A stretch of DNA of 64,000 bases from Tritrichomonas musculus. Taxonomy: Eukaryota > Parabasalia > Tritrichomonadida > Tritrichomonadidae. The translations under genes and the position numbers were made by a program. The notes under the pieces were generated by a model. It saw nothing but the letters and a program-made list of their open reading frames with translations, was not told the origin of the DNA and did no database searches. The DNA is taken from assembly GCA_039105265.1 (NCBI GenBank), contig JAPFFF010000005.1, positions 7,177,501 to 7,241,500 of the forward strand, in the 5' to 3' direction. Of the stretch, positions 19,725 to 28,371 are shown piece after piece. Each line of letters starts with the position of its first letter. The stretch's first letter is position 1.

Positions 19725-20915
19725 ATGAGCAGACCAACAAAGCAGAGGATCCACTTGAAAAAAATTCGTCAAATTCGAAATAGAGCTCATAGCAATGATC
19801 AATATGACCTTGAAAATGAAATAAGTCTTCAGAACCAAGAAGAACTTCAAGAAGAAATAGATCTTCAGAATGAAGAAGATCTTCATGACGAAATAGATCT
19901 TCAAAATGAAGAAGTTCAATGTAATTTTAACAGTAATGAAGCAAAACATTCAGCCCTCGAATATGCTTTTGCAACTCTTGCCTCAGGAGAATCTTATACC
20001 AGTAGTGCTAAATTTAATGCACATTTAAACCGGCCTTTTACATCTAAAAGCTCATTCTACAGGGCTCAACAAACTGTAGCTAATGAGGTTGAAAGATACG
20101 CAAAAGAATCCATTGAAAAAGCTCAAAGTGAACTTCCTGATAATGCTTTGCTGAGTGGAGATGGCAGGTATTCGATAAGAAGAAATTCGCCACATTGCAC
20201 ATACGACATTATAGATTCCTCTAGTAACAAAATTGTAGCATTTGGGGTGGCAGATAAGAAGAGTTTTTTTCACCCAAATGAGACCTTTTCTAAATCCTCG
20301 AACCTTTTGGAGTCAGAAGCAATGAGAAGAGCTTTGAGCCAAATAAACTGTAAGCATAAAGTGAGTGGCTTCATTTTGGATGGCGACAACAAAAATCCCA
20401 AGTTATTACAAGAGAACAATTTTAACTCTTTCATCTTCAGAGATCCCAATCATCTTTGCTTATGTTTTAATCGTTTTCTTGATGCACAATTGTATGAAAA
20501 AAAGAAAATGATAGAAGGAATATCTGATTGTTTTCGTGGGATAAGAGATAAGGTGAAAAAATGGTACTCGTTCCTTATCCATTCGCCATTGGATGTACAA
20601 ACAAAGAGGGATGCTTGGGCTAATACCGTAAGTCATTTAATTGGCAACCATCAGAATTGTCTATATCATAAACCCACGGATTATGTGTGGGAAGTTGGCC
20701 TAAAGTATGAAGAGTGTGCCGAAACTCTCTACTTTATTTTGCTTCAAAAAATTGATGACTTTTATCAAGTGACATATGGTGGCTCGACACAATCGAATGA
20801 AGCATTTCATAAGGAACAGCTTTCATTTTGTAGCAAAGACGTTCTATACCCTCGTTCACAAGTAACAAGAGATTATATGGCATTGTTGAGACATAATGAA
20901 GGTCTAGAATACTGA
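19725..20915 (+). CDS. DDE transposase, Kolobok-like
   Basis: 396 aa from the ATG at 19725; upstream in-frame codons lack an ATG. An acidic repeat lies at residues ~20-65 (EIDLQNEEDLHDEIDL). The catalytic core has a first Asp in SGDGRYS, a second Asp in GFILDGDNKNP and a glutamate in STQSNEAFHKEQ, the order expected of an RNase H-fold transposase. The reading frame is intact, and terminal repeats with TTAA duplications surround it, so the copy may be active. It would cut and rejoin at TTAA targets. Confidence 0.75.
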   Translation: MSRPTKQRIHLKKIRQIRNRAHSNDQYDLENEISLQNQEELQEEIDLQNEEDLHDEIDLQNEEVQCNFNSNEAKHSALEYAFATLASGESYTSSAKFNAHLNRPFTSKSSFYRAQQTVANEVERYAKESIEKAQSELPDNALLSGDGRYSIRRNSPHCTYDIIDSSSNKIVAFGVADKKSFFHPNETFSKSSNLLESEAMRRALSQINCKHKVSGFILDGDNKNPKLLQENNFNSFIFRDPNHLCLCFNRFLDAQLYEKKKMIEGISDCFRGIRDKVKKWYSFLIHSPLDVQTKRDAWANTVSHLIGNHQNCLYHKPTDYVWEVGLKYEECAETLYFILLQKIDDFYQVTYGGSTQSNEAFHKEQLSFCSKDVLYPRSQVTRDYMALLRHNEGLEY

Positions 20916-21336
20916 TTAAATTGAGATATTTTGGAAAAAATAAATATGCATTTTAACGATGAATAATAAATATCGGTAATTGCGAATTTTTCCAATTTAA
21001 TATATATAAGGAAAAAGAATATCATAAAAAAGAAGCACCAATTGATAATTTCTTCAAAAGCATTAACGCTAATCCTAATGTAAATTAAAGTTATTGGAAT
21101 TTCGATTTGCTTTTGTGCTCAATACAAGAGAAACATAAGACTAGAAAATTTGAGATTTTTTTTTTTTCAGCCAATAAATTTGAATAAAAAAATTTTATAC
21201 ATAAATTTATAAGCTTAAAAAAAAAATTTAAAATCTAATAAAAATAAATAATAAAATATTTTTAATATTAAAAAAATGATATATCTATGGAATTTTTATG
21301 TTGATATCTCAATCAGATATAAAAAAAATTCTTTCC

Positions 21337-21475
21337 TTAAATCAAAAGGAAAGAAAGAAAAAAAGATGCGTTGCCCGGGAATCGAACCCGGATCTCAAGC
21401 TTGGAAGGCTCACATGATAACCACTACACTAGCAACGCTTGTTGTTTCATTCAAAAAGATTGTTCAATTTATTTG
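21337..21475 (+). repeat. Right half of the duplicated tRNA-Gly locus
   Basis: It resumes similarity to 9079-9210, including the whole tRNA and about 35 bp beyond it (TTGTTTCATT.AAAAAGATTG). Confidence 0.8.
21367..21438 (-). tRNA. tRNA-Gly (anticodon UCC), second copy
   Basis: Identical over 72 nt to the tRNA at 9104-9175, with the same cloverleaf, anticodon TCC and no intron. It belongs to a duplicated locus whose upstream part was separated from it by the Kolobok-like insertion. Confidence 0.95.
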
Positions 21476-22464
21476 AAAAAAATTGAATATAGTTTTTTGT
21501 AAACTGAAAGTAAAAACTCAGACCACTAATTGAATATAATTTGAATACTTTATATGATCGTTATAAATTTTTTATATTCAAATTCTTGATCGTATATACG
21601 CTTTTATATTCAAAAAATGGTATGAGTTTTTTCCCATTTGAATTTTATTAATTTTCAATGATTAATGATTTAAAATTGAATAAAAATGGGTTTTACTAAA
21701 AAAATAGTTTTGCTCTTTTTTTCATTAGGATCGCTTTCTATTTTCATGAAAATTAATATAAAAATAATTTTCTTATTGTAAAAAAACAGTTGATACGTAC
21801 TGCGCTATGTCGTGCTGTTCAATGAGATATGATCAAAAAATAAAAAGAGTAAAAAACCTTGTTTTGGCGCATAACTGAAAATTTTTAATGACAGCTTCTT
21901 GTTGTTGAGTGTATTACGTGAAATTTGGTGTTTTTGATTGAAAATTGGTTAAAAATTTTATATCTGAATAGATCAAATAATATAACAAATTGTAATGTTT
22001 AAAGAGTATAAAAATTCTTTGATGCATATTTAGCGATTGCTTGGAGTTTTTGCTGAGATATTGATGAAATTCGTAAAAAAAAAAAGATTGGTAAATAAGA
22101 TTTTGAGATAAAATTTTATAAAATTTTAAAAATGAGAAGAAATATTTTATGTCATAATAATTGAGGGAAAAAATAGTGGTCTGCCTTTTTACTTTAAGTT
22201 TAATCAAAATAATAAGAAATAGCTAAATTGAAAACAGAATTAAATAAAAAAAAAAAAGATCTTTTTCTGAGAGTACACATCAAAAGGTTTATTTGCACCA
22301 CCACATAATACGACTGCAACAACAACAACATCATCAAAAGATCTATTTGCATCATTTAATCATCTATTGTAATAAAAAACTTTTGAATTCATTATTAAAA
22401 ATATATATATGTCAAATCAAGAAGAGAACATTCTTTAGGGGGAGAAATAAATTAATATCAACAA
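21439..22464. other. Intergenic, no supported gene
   Basis: AT-rich. One TTTTGGCGC word lies near 21,862. 22,280-22,375 reads briefly like protein (two LFA-containing segments in one frame) but has no start or continuation. A 97-codon minus-strand frame at 21914-22207 is judged chance. Confidence 0.5.
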
Positions 22465-22694
22465 AGTAGTATATACGAGTCGGTTTCCGCTGGGGCTGGC
22501 ACCCCAAGCGTCAACACGAACTCGTCATAAAAGAAAAAGAAAAGAAAAGAAAAAGAAAAGAAAAGAAAGAAAAGAAAAGAAAAAAATATTCTTGTTCTCA
22601 CTACTGCTTACCATCAATGAAACGGCACAGGTACCCCACCCCACAACCGCCCATCTATGAAACGGCACAGGTACCAGCCCCGAGAATCTCGTAC
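22465..22694 (+). repeat. Left terminal inverted repeat of the Maverick
   Basis: It starts AGTAGTATATACGAGTCGG and pairs with 47738-47968. It contains a purine-rich GAAAAGAAAAG tract and two copies of TGAAACGGCACAGGTACC about 45 bp apart. It is much richer in GC than its surroundings. The inner boundary is at CGAGAATCTCGTAC. Confidence 0.93.
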
Positions 22695-22724
22695 CTACTA
22701 CAACAAAAATTAAAATAAAAGAAG

Positions 22725-23024
22725 TTAGATTTTACTAAGTAGTTCTTCTATATGAGGTAGTTCAGCATTAGTTTGAACACCTACATCCCAAAGGTCTTCA
22801 GTTTGAACACCTATCTCTTTATATTCATAGGGAATAAAATGACACTCTGTCACTATAAACATTTCTTCTTCTTCTTCTTGATGTTCCTTATAGTTTTTAT
22901 ACAAGCCCACTCGCTTTTTTTTCTTTGGGAACTTGGTAATGTTTCTTTCTTTGTCATCAAGAGGATAATGACGATGTTCATTATTATCAATTCTATCAAC
23001 AATGATTTTCCCCCACTTGTTCAT
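22725..23024 (-). CDS. Small basic/acidic protein with KWGKIIV motif (shared cassette)
   Basis: 99 aa from the ATG at 23024. That start is chosen because an initiator-like TCATTTCATTTTTA lies just upstream and because the protein then begins MNKWGKIIV like its relative at 59494 (MSKKSKWGKIIV). Both continue with YPLDDKE/YPLDEKE and a KFPKKKKR-type basic stretch, possibly a nuclear targeting or nucleic-acid-binding segment. The C-terminal half carries EIGVQTED and DVGVQTNA, short motifs resembling dynein light chain LC8 sites. It is transcribed away from the HNH gene at 23066. Function unknown. Confidence 0.7.
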   Translation of the reverse strand: MNKWGKIIVDRIDNNEHRHYPLDDKERNITKFPKKKKRVGLYKNYKEHQEEEEEMFIVTECHFIPYEYKEIGVQTEDLWDVGVQTNAELPHIEELLSKI

Positions 23025-23032
23025 ACGAAAAT

Positions 23033-23046
23033 AAAAATGAAATGAA
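23033..23046 (-). promoter_or_regulatory. Initiator-like TTCATTTCATTTTT
   Basis: Lies 9-22 bases upstream of the ATG at 23024 on the minus strand. The same double TCATTTCA/TCACTTCA word precedes many genes at 57.9-63.8 kb. Confidence 0.4.
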
Positions 23047-23065
23047 TCATTTAAAAAGTGAGTAA

Positions 23066-23401
23066 ATGTCATTTGTGCCACTCAAAGGCTTTACTAACGA
23101 CTATGAGATACTGAATAGGTACCCCTTTACTATAAGACGTAAGAGTAATCATTTTATATGCAAAGATGCAAAACATATAAAGGGGTATATACGAGTATGT
23201 CTAAATGGCAACTACTACTTGAAACATGTACTTATAGCAAGACAGTTCATACCTAATGATGACCCACAACATAAAATAGAGGTAGACCATATCAATAGGA
23301 ATAGGGCTGACTACCATCTAAGCAACTTAAGATGGATAACCCCAACTGATAGTAACTATAACAGGGATATGCCCAAAATTATAAATGCGAGGGCAGATTA
23401 G
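23066..23401 (+). CDS. HNH endonuclease
   Basis: 111 aa. A short N-terminal segment (DYEILNRYPFTIRR) resembles the domain that precedes HNH nucleases of homing type. The HNH core follows: LKHVLIARQFIPNDDPQHK, then EVDHINRNRADYHLSNLRWIT. The histidines and Asn of the ββα-metal fold are present. It should nick or cut DNA. A larger relative at 58008 shares the FIPNDDP/FVPNDDP signature. The gene is divergent from the KWGKIIV gene and overlaps the 3' end of the minus-strand gene at 23379 by 23 bases. The start codon lies in TAAATG. Confidence 0.82.
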   Translation: MSFVPLKGFTNDYEILNRYPFTIRRKSNHFICKDAKHIKGYIRVCLNGNYYLKHVLIARQFIPNDDPQHKIEVDHINRNRADYHLSNLRWITPTDSNYNRDMPKIINARAD

Positions 23402-23642
23402 ATATTTGGTACTCTAAGAACTCAAAGGCAAAATGTTCTATTTGGTCGATAAATTCCAAATCACCATCTTTCATCATTACACCAAGAAATTCAGGTTCGA
23501 AATACTCAGCAGCTAACTCTTTTATCTTATTAATTAAAATATTACATACTCCCTCATTAGTCTCACATCTATAATCATAGAGGTAAGACACTATTTTATA
23601 GAGGATATATATACGCTCTTTTATGGTCATGAAATAAGCCAT
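23379..23642 (-). CDS. Small helical protein, 80-aa family
   Basis: 87 aa, predicted all-helical and acidic, without known motifs. It resembles the small proteins at 58845, 59182 and 59869: an N-terminal IL.KI..Y..DY helix and a C-terminal FIDQIEHFAFEFLEYQ helix matching LVENLQFFAIYQLEE. It lies next to the HNH and KWGKIIV genes here, as its relatives do at 58-60 kb. An accessory role, possibly binding a host or partner protein, is inferred from context only. Confidence 0.6.
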   Translation of the reverse strand: MAYFMTIKERIYILYKIVSYLYDYRCETNEGVCNILINKIKELAAEYFEPEFLGVMMKDGDLEFIDQIEHFAFEFLEYQISNLPSHL

Positions 23643-23710
23643 TTATACAGAAATAAAAAAAAAATGAAATAAACAACATCTTCTTCTTCTTTCTTTTATT
23701 TGATTTTTAA

Positions 23711-24622
23711 ATGACAAGTGATGTAGGTACACAAACTAAACCTAACAATAAAATACAACTACTACAAGGTACTATTAAATTTCGACCTAAACTAGTTGAT
23801 AGAGATGTTGCAAGATTAACAAGAGGTTTGGGTCAAACTATATGGAAGTTCTCTAATAATCAAATAAATCTACAAAAATTATATGAGACATATTTAAATA
23901 CTAGTATAGCTTTTAAAGACGTACTTGAATTTGCTAATAGACTCAAGAGAGAGAGACCAAAAGCAAAATTTTCAGGTTGTGTGTTTGCGATTAAGAAAAA
24001 TCAAGATGATAAAGATGAACATGGGCATTACATAACAGTATTAAAGCCATATCAATATACTCTCCAAGAATCAGATCAAGGTATATTAACAGAGATAAAA
24101 TTACATTATGATATTATCAACATAAGGATATCTCGAATGAAGACTGAGGAGGAAAAACAAGCAGCTAGAGAACTGAGAGAGCAGATGAAAGAAAGAACAT
24201 TGAAAAGTGATAAGAAAGAATATAAAACTAGAGGTATTCAAACAGATGATATACCAGAATTGGCTCCATTACCCAGACCTCCAACTTTAAATCGAAATGA
24301 TTATCATCTTAACCTTAGGAAAATCGGTAGGAACCGACCCACAAATGTTGAGCCACCAACAAGGGATCAAAATCAAAACAGAATTCAACTTTTACTTCAA
24401 AGTAGTACAAATTTAGACGAGGATGATAGACCTAAGAAAAAATCAAAACAACATAAGAAAAAATCAAAACGACCTCGTTCACCTTCACCTCCACCTCCAC
24501 CACTTCTCGTTCACCTTCACCTCCACCTCCACCACCTCCTCCTCCTTCATCACCCCCTCCACAGTTTCCATCATCACATACCTCTCGAGGTACTAGTCCT
24601 CCTCCAAGAGAACCCCGTATGA
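23711..24622 (+). CDS. N-terminal part of the protease precursor, frame-shifted from the protease
   Basis: 303 aa. Residues 1-260 are helical and charged, with TDVGTQTKP at the start and TRGIQTDD near 175, then a basic KKKSKQHKKKSKRPR and a proline tract. From about residue 265 the frame turns to His/Leu nonsense. Just there a 32-bp unit is duplicated in tandem (24474-24537). Since 32 is not a multiple of three, it throws off the frame. Without the extra unit the proline tract would run directly into the protease frame at 24619. So this and the next gene were probably a single protein. The last ~40 residues here are likely not natural. Confidence 0.6.
   Translation: MTSDVGTQTKPNNKIQLLQGTIKFRPKLVDRDVARLTRGLGQTIWKFSNNQINLQKLYETYLNTSIAFKDVLEFANRLKRERPKAKFSGCVFAIKKNQDDKDEHGHYITVLKPYQYTLQESDQGILTEIKLHYDIINIRISRMKTEEEKQAARELREQMKERTLKSDKKEYKTRGIQTDDIPELAPLPRPPTLNRNDYHLNLRKIGRNRPTNVEPPTRDQNQNRIQLLLQSSTNLDEDDRPKKKSKQHKKKSKRPRSPSPPPPPLLVHLHLHLHHLLLLHHPLHSFHHHIPLEVLVLLQENPV
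24474..24537 (+). repeat. 32-bp tandem duplication causing a frameshift
   Basis: The units 24474-24505 and 24506-24537 begin CTCGTTCACCTTCACC. Within proline-coding DNA, this separates the frames of the two halves of the protease gene. Confidence 0.85.
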
Positions 24623-25287
24623 CACCACAGAAGACAGGAGAGTTTACAGTAGACCAAAGACGTCATAAAATTCATGATTGGAGGAGTTTAGTCAATGATG
24701 AAAATATAGAAGAAGATGTTATTGATGACTACTTGAAACTTCTATATAACAAAGGAAAGAGATTGAATAAACAACCTGGTCAAAATGAAGCAGAGTTTGA
24801 TAAAAAGAAAATATTGGTTGTACCTACTGCATTTTATACCCTCCTTTCTATGGCATATGAGACTAATGATATGGAAAAAATACATGAACTGATGAAAAGT
24901 CCTATCTCAGGTAAACAGTCATTTACACATTTCGATAAAGTATTTGTCCCCATTTGCTCAGATGGAGAACATTGGGTTTTATGTATTGTTCGATATCCAA
25001 AGAAAATAATCGAATGCTATGACTCTGAGAATAAGTCAATGGCACCAGAGGTAAAGACACTTAATAAGTGGATCAATATTTCAGGAACAGGTAAGTTAAA
25101 AGCAAAATATTATGATGTACCTAGTCAAAGGAATAACAAGGATTGTGGAGTGTTTCTAATGGAATCTTGTCGTACCTTTTTGCATGAAGGAAATGGTAAG
25201 TTTAAACAACGCAATATACCAGATATTAGAAAGAGAATACTTCGAGAACTTCAAAACAATGAATTAGAAACAGGTGTTGTATATTAA
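24619..25287 (+). CDS. Adenain/Ulp1-like cysteine protease (PRO)
   Basis: 222 aa. The catalytic order of the adenovirus protease/Ulp1 (C5/C48) clan is visible: His118 in GEHWVLCIV, Asp135 in ECYDSEN, Gln170 in PSQRNN and Cys176 in KDCGVFLME. In polintons it is thought to process virion precursors. The ATG used is the first in this frame, but the frame is open upstream through a proline-rich stretch, so the native protein probably starts at 23711 (see that entry). Followed after 24 bases by the gene at 25312 in the same direction. Confidence 0.88.
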   Translation: MTPQKTGEFTVDQRRHKIHDWRSLVNDENIEEDVIDDYLKLLYNKGKRLNKQPGQNEAEFDKKKILVVPTAFYTLLSMAYETNDMEKIHELMKSPISGKQSFTHFDKVFVPICSDGEHWVLCIVRYPKKIIECYDSENKSMAPEVKTLNKWINISGTGKLKAKYYDVPSQRNNKDCGVFLMESCRTFLHEGNGKFKQRNIPDIRKRILRELQNNELETGVVY

Positions 25288-25311
25288 TAAAGACTTTTTA
25301 TTCAACTCGAA

Positions 25312-26316
25312 ATGGAATTACCACCAAGTGTTAACACTTTATATCCTAATCGAGATAATATAGTTAATGATGGTAATACACCTCTTCCAATCGAAACAGC
25401 CTACTTCCTTGAGGATGCTCAACATGATAAAGCTAAGTTTAATAGGTATTGGTTTAATTTCCCACCAGAATGGTCAACTGCAAACAAAGGGGAATCTATT
25501 GTTGGTGTTCGTTCAGCGCATATCATTAAGAGAAGACGCAAATTAGAATTTAATGTGACTATATTTAAAGTTCAAAAATCCTACTTTGTTTTACATGGAG
25601 GAAATATAAACGACCCTATTTTAACTCAAGAACTAGTTGATAAATTCTACCAGGACGAGCTCAAAGTAGAATATGAAAAAGAGCCTACTTGGAAATGGAT
25701 AGCAAATTTTGATGTTATTGATTGGGTGTCAGAGGAAGGGGACTTAAGAGGGTTCTTTGATGCTGTCAACACCGCGATGAAATCTTGGATAGCTATGCAT
25801 GGAGAATATGGACATGCATTTTCCCAAAATGATTCATTAATTGCATATCGAGATATACAAACAGATGGATATTATGATAAAGATGGTTTTCATGAAATTA
25901 TATATACTAAAAATAATGATAATATAGAGGAAGATTCAAGCCAATTTATCAATTTTTTCCAAATTGGTGATTGGAATGAGGACTTTGCAGATGTGTTTAA
26001 TATAGGCACAGGAGCTTATCAAAATAACCCTAAGAAGTATTCAACTTTAAGTAAGAGGTTGGTATTTGATAATGTATGGGACAGACATCCATGTAAAATA
26101 TATTCATCTATTGGTGAACAAGCATTACATAACTATATTGGAGATAGTGATGTTGAATATAGTCCTATTAAGTACTTCAAGTTAAACTCAATGGACCAAA
26201 GGTTTTGGATAGACTTCTATAGTGATGCACATTATAATTGTCCAACCAAACTACCTCCTAAAGATTCATTTGTTATCGAAATGCAATTCCTTCAATACGA
26301 TAAGATGTTTATTTAA
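25312..26316 (+). CDS. Candidate minor capsid (penton-like) protein
   Basis: 334 aa, no signal peptide or membrane helix, rich in beta-forming stretches (KLEFNVTIFKVQKSYFVLHGG, PPKDSFVIEMQF). Its size and its place between protease and integrase are compatible with a polinton minor capsid or penton protein, but no diagnostic motif is seen. It contains RDIQTDG, another instance of the short QT motif found in several proteins of this element. Alternative: another virion or regulatory protein; see also 39072 as a rival penton candidate. Confidence 0.45.
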   Translation: MELPPSVNTLYPNRDNIVNDGNTPLPIETAYFLEDAQHDKAKFNRYWFNFPPEWSTANKGESIVGVRSAHIIKRRRKLEFNVTIFKVQKSYFVLHGGNINDPILTQELVDKFYQDELKVEYEKEPTWKWIANFDVIDWVSEEGDLRGFFDAVNTAMKSWIAMHGEYGHAFSQNDSLIAYRDIQTDGYYDKDGFHEIIYTKNNDNIEEDSSQFINFFQIGDWNEDFADVFNIGTGAYQNNPKKYSTLSKRLVFDNVWDRHPCKIYSSIGEQALHNYIGDSDVEYSPIKYFKLNSMDQRFWIDFYSDAHYNCPTKLPPKDSFVIEMQFLQYDKMFI

Positions 26317-26322
26317 AAATAA

Positions 26323-27477
26323 ATGAGTAAAGAAGAACCAAGCCCATATGAAAAATTATACAACAAAGCTAAATGGAAGACCTTGGACAAATACCTTAGC
26401 ATGGCAAAACAAGAGAATCTAAATGAAGAAGAAGCAAAGAAATACTTTGATGAAAGAGTAGTACATGATAAGAGAGTACCTAAAGCACAATTTATACCTA
26501 TTGTATCCAAACATCCACATGGTTATCAAATGGATACCTTCATTAATAATAAAGAGGCAGGTGGGTTGAATTATCTAATGTTCATCAATATCAACACCAG
26601 AAAAGCATATGCATATCCTATGAATGGTAAAGGAGCAAGAGAAGTATTAACAGCACTTCATAAATTTGTTAATGATGTACCTCATGTATATTCGATAACA
26701 AGTGATGAGGATGCAGCATATTTATCATCAACAGTCTTAGACTTCATGAGAGAGAAGAACATAAAATACCGAACAACAACTGAGAATAACCATAATGTAC
26801 TTGGCATTATTAATAGGTTTATGAGAACCATAAGAGATGCTATTGGTGAAAATAGGTTTATTCAACCAAAGGAGATGCATGATTTGGTCAACATATATAA
26901 CAACTCTCCTCATAGGTCTTTAGATAATAAAGCACCTAATGATATTACTCCAGAGGATGAAATAAAGTACATACAAAAGAATGCACGCATTAATCCATAC
27001 CATTTTAATCCAGGTGAGAAGGTCAGGTTAGTACTCGAAAAAGAACCATTTGGTAAAAGAAGAAGTAATTTGTCCAATGAGTCTTATATAGTTGACTCAC
27101 AAAAAGGTAACCAGTTTGTGGTCAAGTCCAAAGATGGTTCAACTAGTTCATTCCCTGGATATAGGTTGTTAAGGACAAGAGACAAAAGGATTAAAGTAGC
27201 TGAAAGACTAAATGAAGGTAAAGAAGGTATTATTGAAAAAATATATAACTTTGATGAAGATACTGGTAAGTATGATTTAAAATGGGAAGGAGTCGAAGGT
27301 GATGATGCCTTTGCTAGACAAACTATTAGAGATGTAAGGAGAGGTAATCCATTAGTACTTGGTACAGCAGAAAGACAATATTGGTTGGAACAAAAGAAAA
27401 ATTATGAACGACAAATTAAAGCAGGTCAAAAGGTTGAGGGCAAACCAATACCAGATAAAATTATGAAATACATTTAA
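26323..27477 (+). CDS. Retroviral-type integrase (INT) with chromo-like C-terminus
   Basis: 384 aa. The rve core spans roughly residues 65-200: Asp71 (YQMDTF), Asp128 (ITSDEDAAY), and at exactly the D(35)E spacing the residue is Asn164 (LGIINRF), not Glu. The flanking NNHNVLGIINRFMRTIRD is otherwise classic integrase. The C-terminal part (NPGEKVRL, then YDLKWEGVEGDDAF) resembles an SH3-like and chromo-type domain, as in other Maverick integrases. It should insert the element's ends. It begins seven bases after the preceding stop. The Asn may be normal for the subfamily or mark loss of activity. Confidence 0.88.
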   Translation: MSKEEPSPYEKLYNKAKWKTLDKYLSMAKQENLNEEEAKKYFDERVVHDKRVPKAQFIPIVSKHPHGYQMDTFINNKEAGGLNYLMFININTRKAYAYPMNGKGAREVLTALHKFVNDVPHVYSITSDEDAAYLSSTVLDFMREKNIKYRTTTENNHNVLGIINRFMRTIRDAIGENRFIQPKEMHDLVNIYNNSPHRSLDNKAPNDITPEDEIKYIQKNARINPYHFNPGEKVRLVLEKEPFGKRRSNLSNESYIVDSQKGNQFVVKSKDGSTSSFPGYRLLRTRDKRIKVAERLNEGKEGIIEKIYNFDEDTGKYDLKWEGVEGDDAFARQTIRDVRRGNPLVLGTAERQYWLEQKKNYERQIKAGQKVEGKPIPDKIMKYI

Positions 27478-27487
27478 AAATTTGTAA

Positions 27488-28354
27488 ATGGATGAACCCC
27501 CAAGTGCAGAACTCATAAATAAAGTAGAAACATTGATTAAAGAGACCTTACGGAAGAACATGAAAGAGATAGATGGTGCTTTGATTAAACCATTATCACC
27601 TGATTATCCTTTTAGCACAAATGGTATATACTTTTTAATTGGTAAACCAGGTGCTGGTAAAAGTTTTTGGATATGGAGACATATTATGATAACAGAGAGG
27701 TTGTTTAAACATCCATACTACCAAAAGATAATATTTTGCTCAAGCTCTGGTAAAATGGATAAAACAGCTGAAACACTTAATAAACAGATACAATCAAGAA
27801 TCGATTATGTAAAGGAAAGAGAATTAATGAGTTATCTTAAAAGACATCTTCGAAGAAAGATAAAGTATTATGCCATTGTCAAATATGTATTATCTCGAAT
27901 GAAAGAGACCAATGACGAAATGAGGAGGCTCATTGAGAAGCATCATTTAAATGAGCTCAATGATAAAATAATATATATAGCCAATAAGTTAGTCAAGTAT
28001 GAAACATCATCATATCCATATAACACATTATTGATACTAGATGATTGTGCAGGTAGTGATTTATTAAAGAATGGTAATAGTGAATTTATCAAGTTGTTAA
28101 CCAAGACAAGACACTATAATTTAACATGTATCATGGCTATCCAAACTATTCGATTTGTTCATATGAATGCGAAAAGGTTAGCAACAGATATCATATGTTA
28201 TACAGGATATAGTGAGGAAGATTTTACTAGCTTGTTGCAACAAACAAATAACTCATTAAATACTAAGCAGACAGTAGCTGAATACTTACAACATAAAGAA
28301 CCACATGAAAAATTCGTAATGAATATTTCTGCTAATAAGTACTATTTCGAATAA
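27488..28354 (+). CDS. FtsK/HerA-type DNA packaging ATPase
   Basis: 288 aa. Walker A is GKPGAGKS at residues 52-59 and Walker B is LLILDD at ~181-186. A downstream TKTRHYNLTCIMAIQT region carries the arginine-finger/sensor position of A32-type ATPases. It would pump element DNA into capsids. The start codon lies in a TTTGTAAATG context. It follows the integrase closely and precedes capsid-related genes. Confidence 0.9.
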   Translation: MDEPPSAELINKVETLIKETLRKNMKEIDGALIKPLSPDYPFSTNGIYFLIGKPGAGKSFWIWRHIMITERLFKHPYYQKIIFCSSSGKMDKTAETLNKQIQSRIDYVKERELMSYLKRHLRRKIKYYAIVKYVLSRMKETNDEMRRLIEKHHLNELNDKIIYIANKLVKYETSSYPYNTLLILDDCAGSDLLKNGNSEFIKLLTKTRHYNLTCIMAIQTIRFVHMNAKRLATDIICYTGYSEEDFTSLLQQTNNSLNTKQTVAEYLQHKEPHEKFVMNISANKYYFE

Positions 28355-28371
28355 TTTTTTATTTTTTAAAA

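Larger units (their letters stand above)
18819..21336 (+). mobile_element. Kolobok-like DNA transposon, 2518 bp, flanked by TTAA
   Basis: The element starts GGAAAGAG and ends TCTTTCC, with TTAA on both sides (18815-18818 and 21337-21340). The flanks rejoin to match the uninterrupted paralogous locus near 9,078, so the empty site is visible in the same window. It encodes one DDE transposase. TTAA target duplications are known for Kolobok and piggyBac; the transposase motif SGDGRYS favours Kolobok-type elements. The terminal repeat is only about 7-8 bp. Confidence 0.75.

Noticed and set aside
21276-21476. 66-codon frame running through the second tRNA
   Set aside because: It is the complement of the tRNA gene; coincidence.
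21914-22207. 97-codon Phe/Ile/Lys-rich frame
   Set aside because: Composition typical of random AT-rich DNA; no motif.
22544-22590. Purine-rich tract in the terminal repeat as a telomere-like repeat
   Set aside because: Irregular GAAAAGAAAAG spacing, present at both ends as part of the inverted repeat; no telomeric unit.
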